DNA of 64,000 nucleotides from JAISGQ01 sp045536305 (GTDB taxonomy: Bacteria > Bacillota > Clostridia > Oscillospirales > Acutalibacteraceae), in the NCBI GenBank assembly GCA_045536305.1, contig JAZSNH010000093.1, forward strand, positions 30,278 to 94,277, given 5' to 3'. A model generated the notes under the pieces. The model had not been told where the DNA came from. It ran no database searches and was given only the letters and a program-made list of their open reading frames with translations. Shown here in pieces: positions 16,581-25,507 of the stretch; within the stretch, counting starts at the first letter, position 1, and every line of letters begins with the position of its first letter. The translations under genes and the position numbers were made by a program.

Positions 16581-17750
16581 TTAATATCTGACCTCACAAT
16601 TCGGACGTTTGTCCGCTTCTTTCTTTGCGGCGGCATCCGACACATCATTATCGGCAAAATCAAGCACCATGAGGTTTTCAAGCTTTGCAAGCGGCGCAAT
16701 GTTTTTTACGCTGTTCTGTCCGAAGGAAAGCTCACGCAGTCCCACAAGGTCTGCAAGCGGCTTTATATCGGAAACGTCATTGCTCGAAAAATTCAGGCTG
16801 TACAGCTTTGAAAGTCCTGCAAGCGCGGAGAGGTCGGACACATCATTATCCTGAAATGACAGATTGCGGAGGTTTGCCATATTGGCGACCACCGAAATAT
16901 CCTTTATCCCGTTGCTGTTGAGCACGAGATCTGTCATCGCCGTCATTCCCGAGATGGGAGTTAAGTCGGAAACGCTGTTGTTATCGATATTGAGCACCGA
17001 AAGCTGTGTCAGCCTTGTAAGGGGCACAAGGGATTCAACATAGCAGTTTCTAAGGTGCAGCTCTCTCAGCGATAAGGCTGATGAAACGGCCGAAAGCTCG
17101 GTTATGCTGTTGTCCGAAAGATTGAGATATTCGAGTGCTTCCATCGCGGCGACAGGCGACAGATCGGAGATATAATTTCCCGACAGGCTCAGCCTTTTAA
17201 GCTTTACGCATTTTTCAATGGCCTCAAGGCTCTCTATCCTGTTGTCATCGAGAAAAAGCTCCTCAAGCTCGGTCATTCCCGAAAGCGCGGATATATCGGA
17301 GATATTGTTGTATTTTACGGTAGTTCCCATAATCTCCTCGACACCTGTATAGGACGGGTCGGTGGATTCTGTGACCACTACCGAGCCAAGCTTTAATGTT
17401 TTGAGCTTTTTAAGCCCCGACAAGGGCGACAGATCCTCTATTCCCGTTCCCGACAGATCGAGGTAATTAAGGGAGGTGAAATATTTAAGCTCCCCGATGT
17501 TTTCTATCTCCTTGCCCGATAAGTCAAGCCTTGTAAGGGCTGTGGAATATTCTTTTCCGTCAAACTCCACCGTCTCGGGCTTTTTATCACCGCATACATT
17601 TATGAACAGAATGATAGCAAGCGCAAGAACAAGCGCTATTACAGCGATGATTATCTGCGGGCGGTGATCCCACAGCATCGAGCCTACGCTGCCGTTTCTT
17701 CTTCGGCGCTTCTGATAGTTCGAGCCGCTGTAATATGCTTTTATTGCCAT
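16581..17750 (-). CDS. Membrane-anchored leucine-rich-repeat protein
   Basis: 389 residues. A short basic cytosolic tail (YQKRRRRNG) precedes one membrane helix (about 32-52, IIIAVIALVLALAIILFINVC) without a cleavage site, so the rest faces outward. Residues 75-385 are about fourteen LRRs of 22-23 residues with the internalin-like pattern LxxLxxLxLxxNxIxDLSPLxxL. The ATG at 17750 is chosen because AAAGGAG lies nine bases before it. It is divergent from the GH3 gene and has its own promoter and terminator. Such proteins bind proteins or sugars at the cell surface; the ligand is unknown. Confidence 0.85.
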   Translation of the reverse strand: MAIKAYYSGSNYQKRRRRNGSVGSMLWDHRPQIIIAVIALVLALAIILFINVCGDKKPETVEFDGKEYSTALTRLDLSGKEIENIGELKYFTSLNYLDLSGTGIEDLSPLSGLKKLKTLKLGSVVVTESTDPSYTGVEEIMGTTVKYNNISDISALSGMTELEELFLDDNRIESLEAIEKCVKLKRLSLSGNYISDLSPVAAMEALEYLNLSDNSITELSAVSSALSLRELHLRNCYVESLVPLTRLTQLSVLNIDNNSVSDLTPISGMTAMTDLVLNSNGIKDISVVANMANLRNLSFQDNDVSDLSALAGLSKLYSLNFSSNDVSDIKPLADLVGLRELSFGQNSVKNIAPLAKLENLMVLDFADNDVSDAAAKKEADKRPNCEVRY

Positions 17751-17783
17751 AATCTCAAGCTCCTTTCGGGATATTCTTTTTGT

Positions 17784-17812
17784 ATTGTACCACATTACCT
17801 TCTCCTTTGCAA
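17784..17812 (-). promoter_or_regulatory. Promoter of the LRR membrane protein
   Basis: Minus-strand TTGCAA, 17-base spacer, TACAAT. It lies about 20 bp from the divergent GH3 promoter. Confidence 0.6.
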
Positions 17813-17830
17813 CCAATGCTCATATTACGC

Positions 17831-17859
17831 TTGACAGTGGGCGTGCGGTAAAGTATTAT
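17831..17859 (+). promoter_or_regulatory. Promoter of the GH3 gene
   Basis: TTGACA, 17-base spacer, TATTAT, about 45 bp before a start with GGAGG. No LacI-type operator is seen here. Confidence 0.7.
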
Positions 17860-17902
17860 TGATATGATACCAAATTGACAAACTAATTCGGAGGATCCTG
17901 AT

Positions 17903-20812
17903 ATGGCTTTTGATTTTCCTTTTAAAAATCCCTCTTTGGATATAGAAGAGCGTCTTGACGACCTTATGTCGAGACTTACCTTGGAAGAAAAAATCGGTTT
18001 TATTCCCATGACTCATGCTGCTGTTCCCCGTCTGGGCATAGACGAATTTACCATCGGCGGAGAAGGTGCTCACGGTTATATCGACCGTCTCGGTCCTGCC
18101 ACTACCTTTCCCCAGACTATCGGACTTGCCGCCAGCTTTGACCGCGATCTGCTTTCAAAAATAGGCGAGATCACCGGAAAGGAGGCGCGCGGCTTTTATA
18201 ACCGCACCGGCAAAAAGGAGGGCACTACCCTCTGGTTCCCCACAGTTGACCTCGAACGCAGCCCGTATTGGGGAAGAACCGAGGAAGGCTACGGCGAGGA
18301 CCCGTATCTGACAAGTGAGCTTGCAAAGGCCATTATAACCTCCGCTCAGAATGACAACGGCAAGGATCCTCTTATGGTGACAAGCGGACCGAAGCATTTC
18401 TTTGCCAATAACAACGAATATCTCCGAAATTCCTGCAACTGCTCCATTTCCCCGAGACTCATGCAGGAATACTACACCGTCCCCTTCAAGGCGGCGATAA
18501 AGGACGCCGGGGCTTATTCCGTAATGACCTCCTACAATGAGGTCAACGGCATCCCCATGATGCTCAATCCCATGCTCAACGATGTGGTCAAGGATGAGTG
18601 GGGTATGAGAGACCGCGGTCATATCGTCACCGACGGCGGAGATTTTATGCAGACAGTGACTCATCACCATTATTTCAATGAGCATTGCGAAACCGTCGCC
18701 CATGCGCTGAAAAACGGCGCAGACACCATGAATGACAAAGCAGAGATAGTTATACCCGCTCTGCAGGAGGCCTTTGACAAGGGGCTTATTACCGAGGAGG
18801 AGCTCGATCCGCATGTGCGCGATATTCTTCGTGTTCGCTTTAAGCTCGGTCAATTCGATCCCTCAACTCCCTATGACAATCTCAGCACCGAAGAGCTTGT
18901 CAACTGCGATGAGCACAAGGCTGTCACACGCCGTGCCGTGTCCGAATCCTGCGTGCTGCTGAAAAATCGCGGTGCTTTGCCGATAAAGGGCGGAAGGATC
19001 GCTGTTATCGGTCACATGGCAACTCAGCTGCACATGGATTGGTATACCGCTCACATGGGCTACAGGGTATCTGTTCTCGATGGTCTTAAGAATCGCTTCG
19101 GAGAAGAGAATGTAGATTATCTTGAGGCTCGTGATATAGTCAGCTTCTGCACCTCCTCCGGACTGCCGCTCGTATTCGGCGGTGAACACAATGCACTTAT
19201 GGTCGGAGAAAAGGGTCAGGAGAGTGCAAAATTCTATCTTGAGGACTGGGGCTTCGGCTCTGTCACCCTGCGTTCTCTCGATAACGGCAAGCTGCTTGAC
19301 TTAGGCCATGTTATAAAGCCAAACGAAAAGGTTCCCCCCGAGGTCCTCAAGGAAATGGAATACGTAGAAAAGGAATTTCCGGCAAGACCCATTGCAGACT
19401 ATTCTCTCCGCTGGTGGGTAAAAACCCAGTTCACTCTCGTTCCTCAGGGCGACGGAAAATACCTTATAAAAGCCTTCGACGGAAAGATAGCCAACTGGAA
19501 AAAGAGCGGTGAGCCCATAAAATTTGACAAGCCCTTTGCACCTTCTGAGGAGAACCTCTTCTCCATGTGCATCATAAACAACGAGGCGGAGGCTATGATA
19601 CGCGCAAAGGATTACGACACTGTTGTAACGGTTGTCGGCACGAACCCCATGATCCATGCGCGCGAATGCATCGACCGTCACACCCTGCTTCTGCCCCACC
19701 GCGACGATCAGCTTATAAGAAACGCCGCCATGGCAAACCCCAACAGCGTGGCTGTGGTTATGACCAGCTACCCCTTTGACGGCGGCATTGCGTTTGCTCT
19801 TTCAAACGCGGTGGTGACGCTTTCTCACGGAATGCAGGAAACAGGCAACGGCCTTGCGGATATCCTTTCGGGCGATATCTCCCCCGCAGGCAGACTCCCC
19901 ATGAGCTGGGTCCGCAACGACCGCTACCGTCCCGAAAGCGTCATGAATTACGACATCATGCACAGCCGCATGACCTATCTCTGGAACGACGAGGGCATCA
20001 TATATCCCTTCGGATATGGTCTGAGCTACGCTGAGTTTGCATATTCCGACCTGAAAATAATCCCTGCGGAAAACGGCTGGGAGGTATCCTTCACCGTTTC
20101 AAACAACAGCGACTTCGACGCGCAGGAGGTTCCCCAGATGTATGTAAGCGTCAGGGATTCCGCTCTGCCGAGACCTATCATGCAGCTGAAAGGCTTTGAC
20201 CGCATTACTGTACCTGCCCACGGCAGTGTTTCAGTTGTCTTTCCTCTACCTCATGATGAACTTCGGGTATGGGATGTCACCACCGACAGCTTTGTTCTCG
20301 AACGAGGCTTTGCCAATGTTATGATCGGTACATCCAGTGGTGATATAAGGCTCACAGGTCAGGTGATCGTACCGGGCAGAAAAATTGCGCCGCGCAGGCT
20401 CGAAGGTGTTCTTTATCCCTGGAAATGCGATGATTATGAGGATGTGACCTTTATAGAAAAACGCGGCAGTGCTCTGCCTGCCGTGCTTACCGATTCAGAA
20501 CACGGCGGTGAGATCGATTTTATAAACTGCGTATCGAGCGGCGCAAAGCGCCTTCGTATATGCTGTTCAGGCTTTGCCGCCGCAGGTGCAAAGCTTGAGT
20601 TCATTATAAATGAAGAGACTGTGGCGGCCGAGGTCATAATACCTATGTCCGCAGACGTTGCCGAATGGCCAAAGAAGCCGGGTGAGCACAACTTCCCGAC
20701 CTGGCAGATAGTGGAATGTCCCGTTGCTCTGCCCGAGGAAGGCAGCTTTGACCTGAGACTGCTTACAACCGATGAGCTTGCAATACATTCCATAGAATTT
20801 TTAAGCGAATAA
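17903..20812 (+). CDS. GH3 beta-glycosidase (xylosidase/glucosidase-like), cytosolic
   Basis: 969 residues with no signal peptide. Domain order: GH3 barrel (1-310; RLTLEEKIGFI, GEGAHGY, GPKHFFANN, nucleophile D244 in IVTDGGDF), alpha/beta sandwich (about 320-700, with GIAVIGHMATQLHMD-like start and the closing GNGLADILSGDISPAGRLPMSW), FnIII-like domain (about 715-800, LPRPIMQLKGFDRI) and a beta-sandwich tail resembling CBM6 (about 830-967). A stretch of about 130 residues (400-530) inside the second domain looks like an insertion. The short FLANK YNEVNGIP and HYHH features resemble xylan beta-xylosidases. Exact sugar specificity cannot be read. It hydrolyses imported oligosaccharides. Monocistronic; a repeat-borne hairpin ends it. 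Confidence 0.88.
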   Translation: MAFDFPFKNPSLDIEERLDDLMSRLTLEEKIGFIPMTHAAVPRLGIDEFTIGGEGAHGYIDRLGPATTFPQTIGLAASFDRDLLSKIGEITGKEARGFYNRTGKKEGTTLWFPTVDLERSPYWGRTEEGYGEDPYLTSELAKAIITSAQNDNGKDPLMVTSGPKHFFANNNEYLRNSCNCSISPRLMQEYYTVPFKAAIKDAGAYSVMTSYNEVNGIPMMLNPMLNDVVKDEWGMRDRGHIVTDGGDFMQTVTHHHYFNEHCETVAHALKNGADTMNDKAEIVIPALQEAFDKGLITEEELDPHVRDILRVRFKLGQFDPSTPYDNLSTEELVNCDEHKAVTRRAVSESCVLLKNRGALPIKGGRIAVIGHMATQLHMDWYTAHMGYRVSVLDGLKNRFGEENVDYLEARDIVSFCTSSGLPLVFGGEHNALMVGEKGQESAKFYLEDWGFGSVTLRSLDNGKLLDLGHVIKPNEKVPPEVLKEMEYVEKEFPARPIADYSLRWWVKTQFTLVPQGDGKYLIKAFDGKIANWKKSGEPIKFDKPFAPSEENLFSMCIINNEAEAMIRAKDYDTVVTVVGTNPMIHARECIDRHTLLLPHRDDQLIRNAAMANPNSVAVVMTSYPFDGGIAFALSNAVVTLSHGMQETGNGLADILSGDISPAGRLPMSWVRNDRYRPESVMNYDIMHSRMTYLWNDEGIIYPFGYGLSYAEFAYSDLKIIPAENGWEVSFTVSNNSDFDAQEVPQMYVSVRDSALPRPIMQLKGFDRITVPAHGSVSVVFPLPHDELRVWDVTTDSFVLERGFANVMIGTSSGDIRLTGQVIVPGRKIAPRRLEGVLYPWKCDDYEDVTFIEKRGSALPAVLTDSEHGGEIDFINCVSSGAKRLRICCSGFAAAGAKLEFIINEETVAAEVIIPMSADVAEWPKKPGEHNFPTWQIVECPVALPEEGSFDLRLLTTDELAIHSIEFLSE

Positions 20813-20833
20813 TCAGAAAAACCTCTCTGCACT

Positions 20834-20883
20834 CTCTCCCTCAGTCACTGCGTGACAGCTCCCTCATCAGGGGGAGCTTTTTT
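20834..20883 (+). repeat. Half copy of dispersed palindromic repeat acting as terminator
   Basis: The CTCCCTCAGTCACTG core followed by a GTGACAGCTCCC segment is a copy of the repeat also seen at 46968. Its right part folds (AGCTCCC/GGGAGCT) and is followed by TTTTTT, so the repeat appears to serve as the terminator of the GH3 gene. Confidence 0.7.
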
Positions 20884-20961
20884 CCCTTTGTCACCGACAT
20901 TCGGCCGACAAGTGGTGCCAAAGATGCAGACTTTTCTGTGTCAATCAGCCCGGAAAAGGTG

Positions 20962-20990
20962 TTGAATTCCTAAGAGTTCTGTTTTATGCT
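20962..20990 (+). promoter_or_regulatory. Promoter of the GerMN-like lipoprotein
   Basis: TTGAAT, 17-base spacer, TATGCT, 34 bp before the ATG. Confidence 0.5.
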
Positions 20991-21023
20991 TAGTTTAACA
21001 ATAAATATTCGGAGGTATGATTT

Positions 21024-22049
21024 ATGAGATCGATCTTACACGGTATCGCCGCGGTTATGCTATGCCTTGCAATCCTTTTGACCCTCTCTGCCTGCGGCAG
21101 TAAAACAGAAGTTCCGAGCTATCCGACTCTCGGCTCTGACCCCACTTCTTCACAGCCTTTACCAGAATCTTCGGAACATGAACCTTCTCAGCCCGAAGCC
21201 TCGGAGCCTGAGACCTCTTCATCCGAAGCCTCACAGCCTGCTCAGACCGTTACCGACGATCCTGATGCAAGTCCTCTTCTTCACACCGACATAACCACCG
21301 ATGAGCTTTTGAAAAAATTCAAGAATGTCTATCCTGTCGGCAGCGACGAATATGAAAATTATGTTTTCTGGTGTGAGGCTGTTATGACCGATTTTTGCAT
21401 CGTCAATATTTTTTATGACGAAGACGGCTGGGTCACCGACGGCAAGCGAATTTTTGAAAAAGAAAAAATAGCTCCTTCGGAAGCGGTCAATTACATACGC
21501 ATGGTCCCCGAGGGCTTCCCCTGCGATGCTGTCATCTACACCGCAAAAGGCAAAACCTATATGTATGCCATAGGCTACAACGGCAGAGACGGCGGAATTT
21601 CTCTGATGGAGATCGAGAACCTTGTTGTCGATCCCGACTATAAAGCTCCCTCTTTTGACGATCCTGAAACGGAAACCGACGGAGTACTTATAGAGGCTTT
21701 TTGGGTAAGCGATGATATAGAGGTTTTCGCGCGCGAGTTTACTATTGAAAGCGATTCCAAATGGCATGTGTGGAAGGCTCTCAAACAGCTCAACAAGCAT
21801 ATCCCGACAAAATGCAGTCTGCTCAGCGGCGAGATGGTCAAGGGCAGAAACAAGGTCATGGCACTCGATTTTTCGGCTGAGCTTAACAGCATCGACGGCA
21901 CAAGGTACGGCCGCGCACTGCTGCAGGCTATAGCAAACACCTATATAACCACCTACGATCTGAGCGCCGTTCGTTTTAAGGTCGAGGGAAAATACTTTGA
22001 AAATTCCATCTGCGGATATTCCGAGGAATTTGGCTATACAAATTTCTGA
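21024..22049 (+). CDS. Lipoprotein with GerMN-like C-terminal domain
   Basis: 341 residues. Type II signal peptide with lipobox LTLSAC (Cys 28 region), then a Ser/Pro/Glu-rich stalk (residues 35-85, repeated SEPE/SQP units) that would lift the domains through the wall. The C-terminal part (about 220-335) has alternating pattern LLSGEMVKGRNKVMALDFSA and RYGRALLQAIANTYITTY, like the GerMN sporulation/germination domain. A central domain (90-210) is unassigned. GerMN lipoproteins such as GerM act in the sporangial envelope, but similar domains occur in LpqB-like and other proteins, so a sporulation role is only possible. Monocistronic. Confidence 0.72.
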   Translation: MRSILHGIAAVMLCLAILLTLSACGSKTEVPSYPTLGSDPTSSQPLPESSEHEPSQPEASEPETSSSEASQPAQTVTDDPDASPLLHTDITTDELLKKFKNVYPVGSDEYENYVFWCEAVMTDFCIVNIFYDEDGWVTDGKRIFEKEKIAPSEAVNYIRMVPEGFPCDAVIYTAKGKTYMYAIGYNGRDGGISLMEIENLVVDPDYKAPSFDDPETETDGVLIEAFWVSDDIEVFAREFTIESDSKWHVWKALKQLNKHIPTKCSLLSGEMVKGRNKVMALDFSAELNSIDGTRYGRALLQAIANTYITTYDLSAVRFKVEGKYFENSICGYSEEFGYTNF

Positions 22050-22280
22050 TGCCGAAAATTTGCCATGTGTTTATCTGAATAATATGCACAACCGAACGGC
22101 GCGGTTTTATGCCGCGATTTCCATGCACTGCGCACACATTCCGCGAGACAAGGACACATTCGTCCCCTGTCTTTCTATCGTGGACGAAAAAGGTCGATTT
22201 TCACGTATCAGCAATTGAAAGTGTAAAAATATGCACTAAAAACTCTGTTAAAACCTTGTCAATTTCTACCCGTGAAAATG

Positions 22281-22309
22281 TTGACTATGTCAATGACTAA
22301 AACTATAAT
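22281..22309 (+). promoter_or_regulatory. Promoter of serC-serA
   Basis: TTGACT, 17-base spacer, perfect TATAAT, 65 bp before serC. The rest of the 325-bp gap upstream holds only a weak stem (CGCGG/CCGCG) and no recognised riboswitch, T-box or gene. Confidence 0.8.
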
Positions 22310-22374
22310 TGAACTAATCTCAATTAAAGTAGCTCTGAACGGAGCAAATTATTTTCATAACGGAGGTAATAAAA

Positions 22375-23457
22375 ATGGCAAGAGTTTATAATTTTTCTGC
22401 AGGTCCTTCCTGTCTGCCCGAGGCAGTACTTACCAAGGCAGCATCCGAGATGCTCGATTATGAGGGCAGCGGTCAGTCTGTTATGGAGATGTCCCACCGC
22501 TCCAAGACCTATCAGGCTATAATCGACGGTGCCGAGGCTGCTCTTCGCAAGGTAATGAACATCCCCGACAACTACAAGGTTCTCTTCCTTCAGGGCGGTG
22601 CTTCCACCCAGTTCGCTATGATTCCTCTGAACCTTATGACCAAGAGCGGCAAGGCCGACTTCGTTATCACCGGTCAGTGGGCAAACAAGGCATATCAGGA
22701 CGCTGCTCGCTACGGCGAAGCAAAGGTGATCGCTTCCAGCAAGCAAAAGACCTTCTCCTATATCCCGAAGCTCGATCCCGCTACCTTTACTCCCGATGCA
22801 GATTATTTCCACATCTGCCTCAACAACACCATCTACGGTACAAAATATCATGAGCTTCCCGAGACCGGCAATGTACCCCTGGTTGCTGATATCTCCTCCT
22901 GCATCATCTCCGAGCCTCTTGATGTTTCCAAGTTTGGCATGCTCTATGCAGGCGCTCAGAAGAACATGTCCTGTGCAGGTCTGACCGTTGTCATTATCCG
23001 CGAAGACCTTATAGGCGAGCCTCAGGAGTGCTGCCCCACCATGCTCAAGTACAGCACCCATTCCGAAAACGGCTCTATGTACAACACTCCTCCCTGCTAC
23101 GCTATCTATATCGCAAAGCTTGTTCTCGAGTGGGTTCTCGAGCTCGGCGGCGTAGAGAAGATGAAGGAGATCAACGAGAACAAGGCAAAGATCCTCTACG
23201 ATTATCTCGATTCCTCCGAAATGTTCAAGGGCACTGTTGTTCCCGAGGATCGCTCCCTCATGAACATCCCCTTCGTAACAGGCAACGAAGAGCTTGACGC
23301 TAAGTTTGTCAAGGAAGCTACCGCAGCAGGCTTTGTCAACCTCAAGGGTCACCGTTCCGTCGGCGGCATGAGAGCTTCCATCTACAACGCAATGCCCACC
23401 GAGGGTGTTGAGAAGCTCGTTGAGTTCATGAAGAAATTCGAGGCAGAGAACAAATAA
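22375..23457 (+). CDS. serC: Phosphoserine aminotransferase
   Basis: 360-residue PLP enzyme converting 3-phosphohydroxypyruvate and glutamate to phosphoserine, second step of serine synthesis. Family marks: YNFSAGPSCLPEAVL, MEMSHRSKTYQAII, FLQGGASTQFAMIPLNL, and the PLP lysine K196 in YAGAQKNMSCAGLTVV. The usual NIGPAG after the lysine is NMSCAG here, a conservative change seen in some Clostridia. The gene is codon-biased (CTC, AAG, GTT), suggesting high expression. serA follows 28 bp downstream with its own AGGAG; no serB phosphatase is in the window. Confidence 0.97.
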   Translation: MARVYNFSAGPSCLPEAVLTKAASEMLDYEGSGQSVMEMSHRSKTYQAIIDGAEAALRKVMNIPDNYKVLFLQGGASTQFAMIPLNLMTKSGKADFVITGQWANKAYQDAARYGEAKVIASSKQKTFSYIPKLDPATFTPDADYFHICLNNTIYGTKYHELPETGNVPLVADISSCIISEPLDVSKFGMLYAGAQKNMSCAGLTVVIIREDLIGEPQECCPTMLKYSTHSENGSMYNTPPCYAIYIAKLVLEWVLELGGVEKMKEINENKAKILYDYLDSSEMFKGTVVPEDRSLMNIPFVTGNEELDAKFVKEATAAGFVNLKGHRSVGGMRASIYNAMPTEGVEKLVEFMKKFEAENK

Positions 23458-23485
23458 TTACTTATCAAATTAGGAGCGTATTACA

Positions 23486-24652
23486 ATGTATAATATTCTT
23501 ACATTAAATAAGATCGCCGCTGTTGGTCTCAACAGACTCGGCGAAGGCTATACAGCAGGTGACGCTGTTGAAAATCCCGATGCAGTTATCGTCCGCAGTG
23601 CAAGCATGCACGAAATGGAAATGCCCGAGAGCCTTCTTGCAATCGCTCGAGCAGGTGCAGGCGTCAACAACATTCCCGTTGCTGACTGCGCTGACAAGGG
23701 TATCGTTGTTTTCAACACTCCCGGTGCAAACGCAAACGCTGTAAAAGAGCTCGTTATCGCCGCTCTTTTCATGTGCTCTCGTAAGGTCATTCCCGCTATC
23801 GAGTGGGCTAAGACCCTCAAGGGTCAGGGCGCAGAGGTTCCGAAGCTTGTCGAAAAAGGCAAGGCTCAGTTTGCAGGTCCCGAGGTAAAGGGCAAGAAGC
23901 TCGGCGTTATCGGCCTTGGTGCTATCGGCGCACTCGTTGCAAACACCGCTTACAACCTCGGCATGGATGTTTACGGCTACGATCCCTTTATGAGCCTTGA
24001 CGCTGCATGGAGCCTCTCCCGTCACATCAAGCACTCCGTAAATCTCAAGGAGATCTATGAGAACTGCGATTATATCTCCATTCATGTTCCTTACAACGCA
24101 GACACCAAGGGCTATCTCGGTGCTGAGGCTATCGCTCAGATGAAGGACGGCGTCCGCATTCTCAACTTTGCACGTGCTGAGCTCGTTGATGCTGATGTCA
24201 TCAAGGAAGCTCTGGCAAGCGGCAAGGTCGGCGGCTATGTCGTAGACTTCCCCACCGATGAGGTTCTCGGCGTTGACGGTGTCGTTGCTATCCCCCACCT
24301 CGGCGCTTCTACTCCCGAGTCTGAGGACAACTGTGCTGTTATGGCTGCTGATGAAGTCAAGAAGTACCTCGAAGAGGGCTCCATCAAGAACGCTGTTATG
24401 TTCCCCGACCTCGACTGCGGTCCTGTAGAGAATTTCCGTCTCTGCGTTCTTCACAAGAACATCCCCAACACCCTCACAAGACTTGCTGCTGTATTCTCCG
24501 CACAGGGTCTCAACATCGAGAATATGCTCTCCAAGTCCAAGAAGGATTACGCATACACTGTTCTTGACTGCGACAGTGCTATCAGCGAGGCTTCCATCGA
24601 GGCTGTAAAAGGCATCGAGGGCGTTATCAGAGTCCGCGTTATCAAGAAGTAA
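23486..24652 (+). CDS. serA: D-3-phosphoglycerate dehydrogenase
   Basis: 388 residues, the short ACT-bearing form. Catalyses the first step of serine synthesis (3-phosphoglycerate to 3-phosphohydroxypyruvate). NAD-binding GLGAIGALVANTA, substrate/catalytic Arg in ILNFARAELVD, the acid in VVDFPTDEVLG and catalytic His in IPHLGASTPESEDN are present. The last 70 residues form an ACT domain (HKNIPNTLTRLAAVFSAQGLNIENM), normally the serine feedback site. Co-transcribed with serC and ended by a strong bidirectional terminator. Confidence 0.96.
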   Translation: MYNILTLNKIAAVGLNRLGEGYTAGDAVENPDAVIVRSASMHEMEMPESLLAIARAGAGVNNIPVADCADKGIVVFNTPGANANAVKELVIAALFMCSRKVIPAIEWAKTLKGQGAEVPKLVEKGKAQFAGPEVKGKKLGVIGLGAIGALVANTAYNLGMDVYGYDPFMSLDAAWSLSRHIKHSVNLKEIYENCDYISIHVPYNADTKGYLGAEAIAQMKDGVRILNFARAELVDADVIKEALASGKVGGYVVDFPTDEVLGVDGVVAIPHLGASTPESEDNCAVMAADEVKKYLEEGSIKNAVMFPDLDCGPVENFRLCVLHKNIPNTLTRLAAVFSAQGLNIENMLSKSKKDYAYTVLDCDSAISEASIEAVKGIEGVIRVRVIKK

Positions 24653-24673
24653 ATTTGCTTTGTAAATAAACAT

Positions 24674-24708
24674 AGAAAACCTGCGGCAGTTCTTGCCGCA
24701 GGTTTTCT
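24674..24708. terminator. Bidirectional terminator
   Basis: AGAAAACCTGCGGCA pairs with TGCCGCAGGTTTTCT around a 5-base loop, with T-runs on both strands. It ends serA and the convergent lipoprotein gene, whose stop codon it touches. Confidence 0.9.
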
Positions 24709-25270
24709 ATTCTATAAACACCTTCTCTATAATATCGTCGAAATACTCCTCTGCCTTTATACCGCTGTCGGAGACTATACAGAATGTTATAATACAGGTA
24801 TCTTTATCCTCTCTGTATACAACATGGTAATAAGAAGCAGTCATTTTTAATGCCACAAGCAATCCCGATGTCTCAATATCGTATGACAGACAACGACACT
24901 TGCCGTTTCCCCTGACCTTTATTTCACATTTAGTTTCCCCCGCAAAGGTGTCAAAGGGCAGTCCGTAGGTCTCTTCGTAAAGAGCATCGTGATAGTCTGC
25001 GGCGGCTTCAGCAAGGGAAACGGGATAACCTTCATCAAACTGCGCTGTATTCCTTGTTCTTTCTGCTCGTATTACCGCTGTTCCCTCTTCTTTTGCAAGC
25101 TCAATAAAAGCATCAGCGTAGGAAACGACCGAGTATTCATTTTCGGGATAAAAAAGGTGCAGAGAGCCGAGAGTGTACTTCGTCCATCCATCAGGTACCT
25201 TTGGAGCAGGGAATCTCGCTGTGCAGCCGCAGAGAACAAAAAGTGCCAGCACTGCCGCCAGTTTTTTCAT
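24707..25270 (-). CDS. Small lipoprotein of unknown function
   Basis: 187 residues beginning MKKLAAVLALFVLCGCTARF, a type II signal peptide with lipobox cysteine at residue 16. The mature protein starts with a Pro-rich linker and WTKYTLGSLHLFYPENEYSV, a pattern seen in small surface lipoproteins that measure or bind something at the membrane, but no family is recognised. A central GNGKCRCLSYDIE contains two cysteines. Monocistronic between convergent serA and divergent GH94. Confidence 0.75.
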   Translation of the reverse strand: MKKLAAVLALFVLCGCTARFPAPKVPDGWTKYTLGSLHLFYPENEYSVVSYADAFIELAKEEGTAVIRAERTRNTAQFDEGYPVSLAEAAADYHDALYEETYGLPFDTFAGETKCEIKVRGNGKCRCLSYDIETSGLLVALKMTASYYHVVYREDKDTCIITFCIVSDSGIKAEEYFDDIIEKVFIE

Positions 25271-25354
25271 GTCCCTTCCCCCTCTCTTATGCCTTTATAA
25301 TACCATTGCCCGAACACTCTGTCAAATCTATAAAATTTTCCCATAACACTCACA

Positions 25355-25369
25355 TTGTAAACGTTTTTT
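25355..25369 (+). promoter_or_regulatory. LacI/CcpA-type operator candidate (cre-like)
   Basis: TTGTAAACGTTTTTT matches the cre pattern WTGNAANCGNWNNCW at all but one fixed position. It lies about 54 bp before the -35 of the GH94 promoter, as expected for catabolite or LacI-type control. Confidence 0.5.
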
Positions 25370-25422
25370 CACAAATTTGAAAAATGTTCATTTTTTAAAC
25401 CTCATTAAATAATCTTAAAACG

Positions 25423-25451
25423 TTGATTTTTTAGTATGTAAATGTTATTAT
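25423..25451 (+). promoter_or_regulatory. Promoter of the GH94 gene
   Basis: TTGATT, 17-base spacer, TATTAT, followed by a 56-bp leader with AAGGAG. Confidence 0.65.
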
Positions 25452-25507
25452 TATATCGAAATGCCGAGTAATGGCAAATAATATGATTGACAAGGAGCTA
25501 TCAGCGT

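Noticed and set aside
22050..22374. Possible serine or T-box riboswitch before serC
   Set aside because: No T-box sequence or specifier stem is visible in the 325-bp leader and the promoter lies only 65 bp from the gene, leaving little room.
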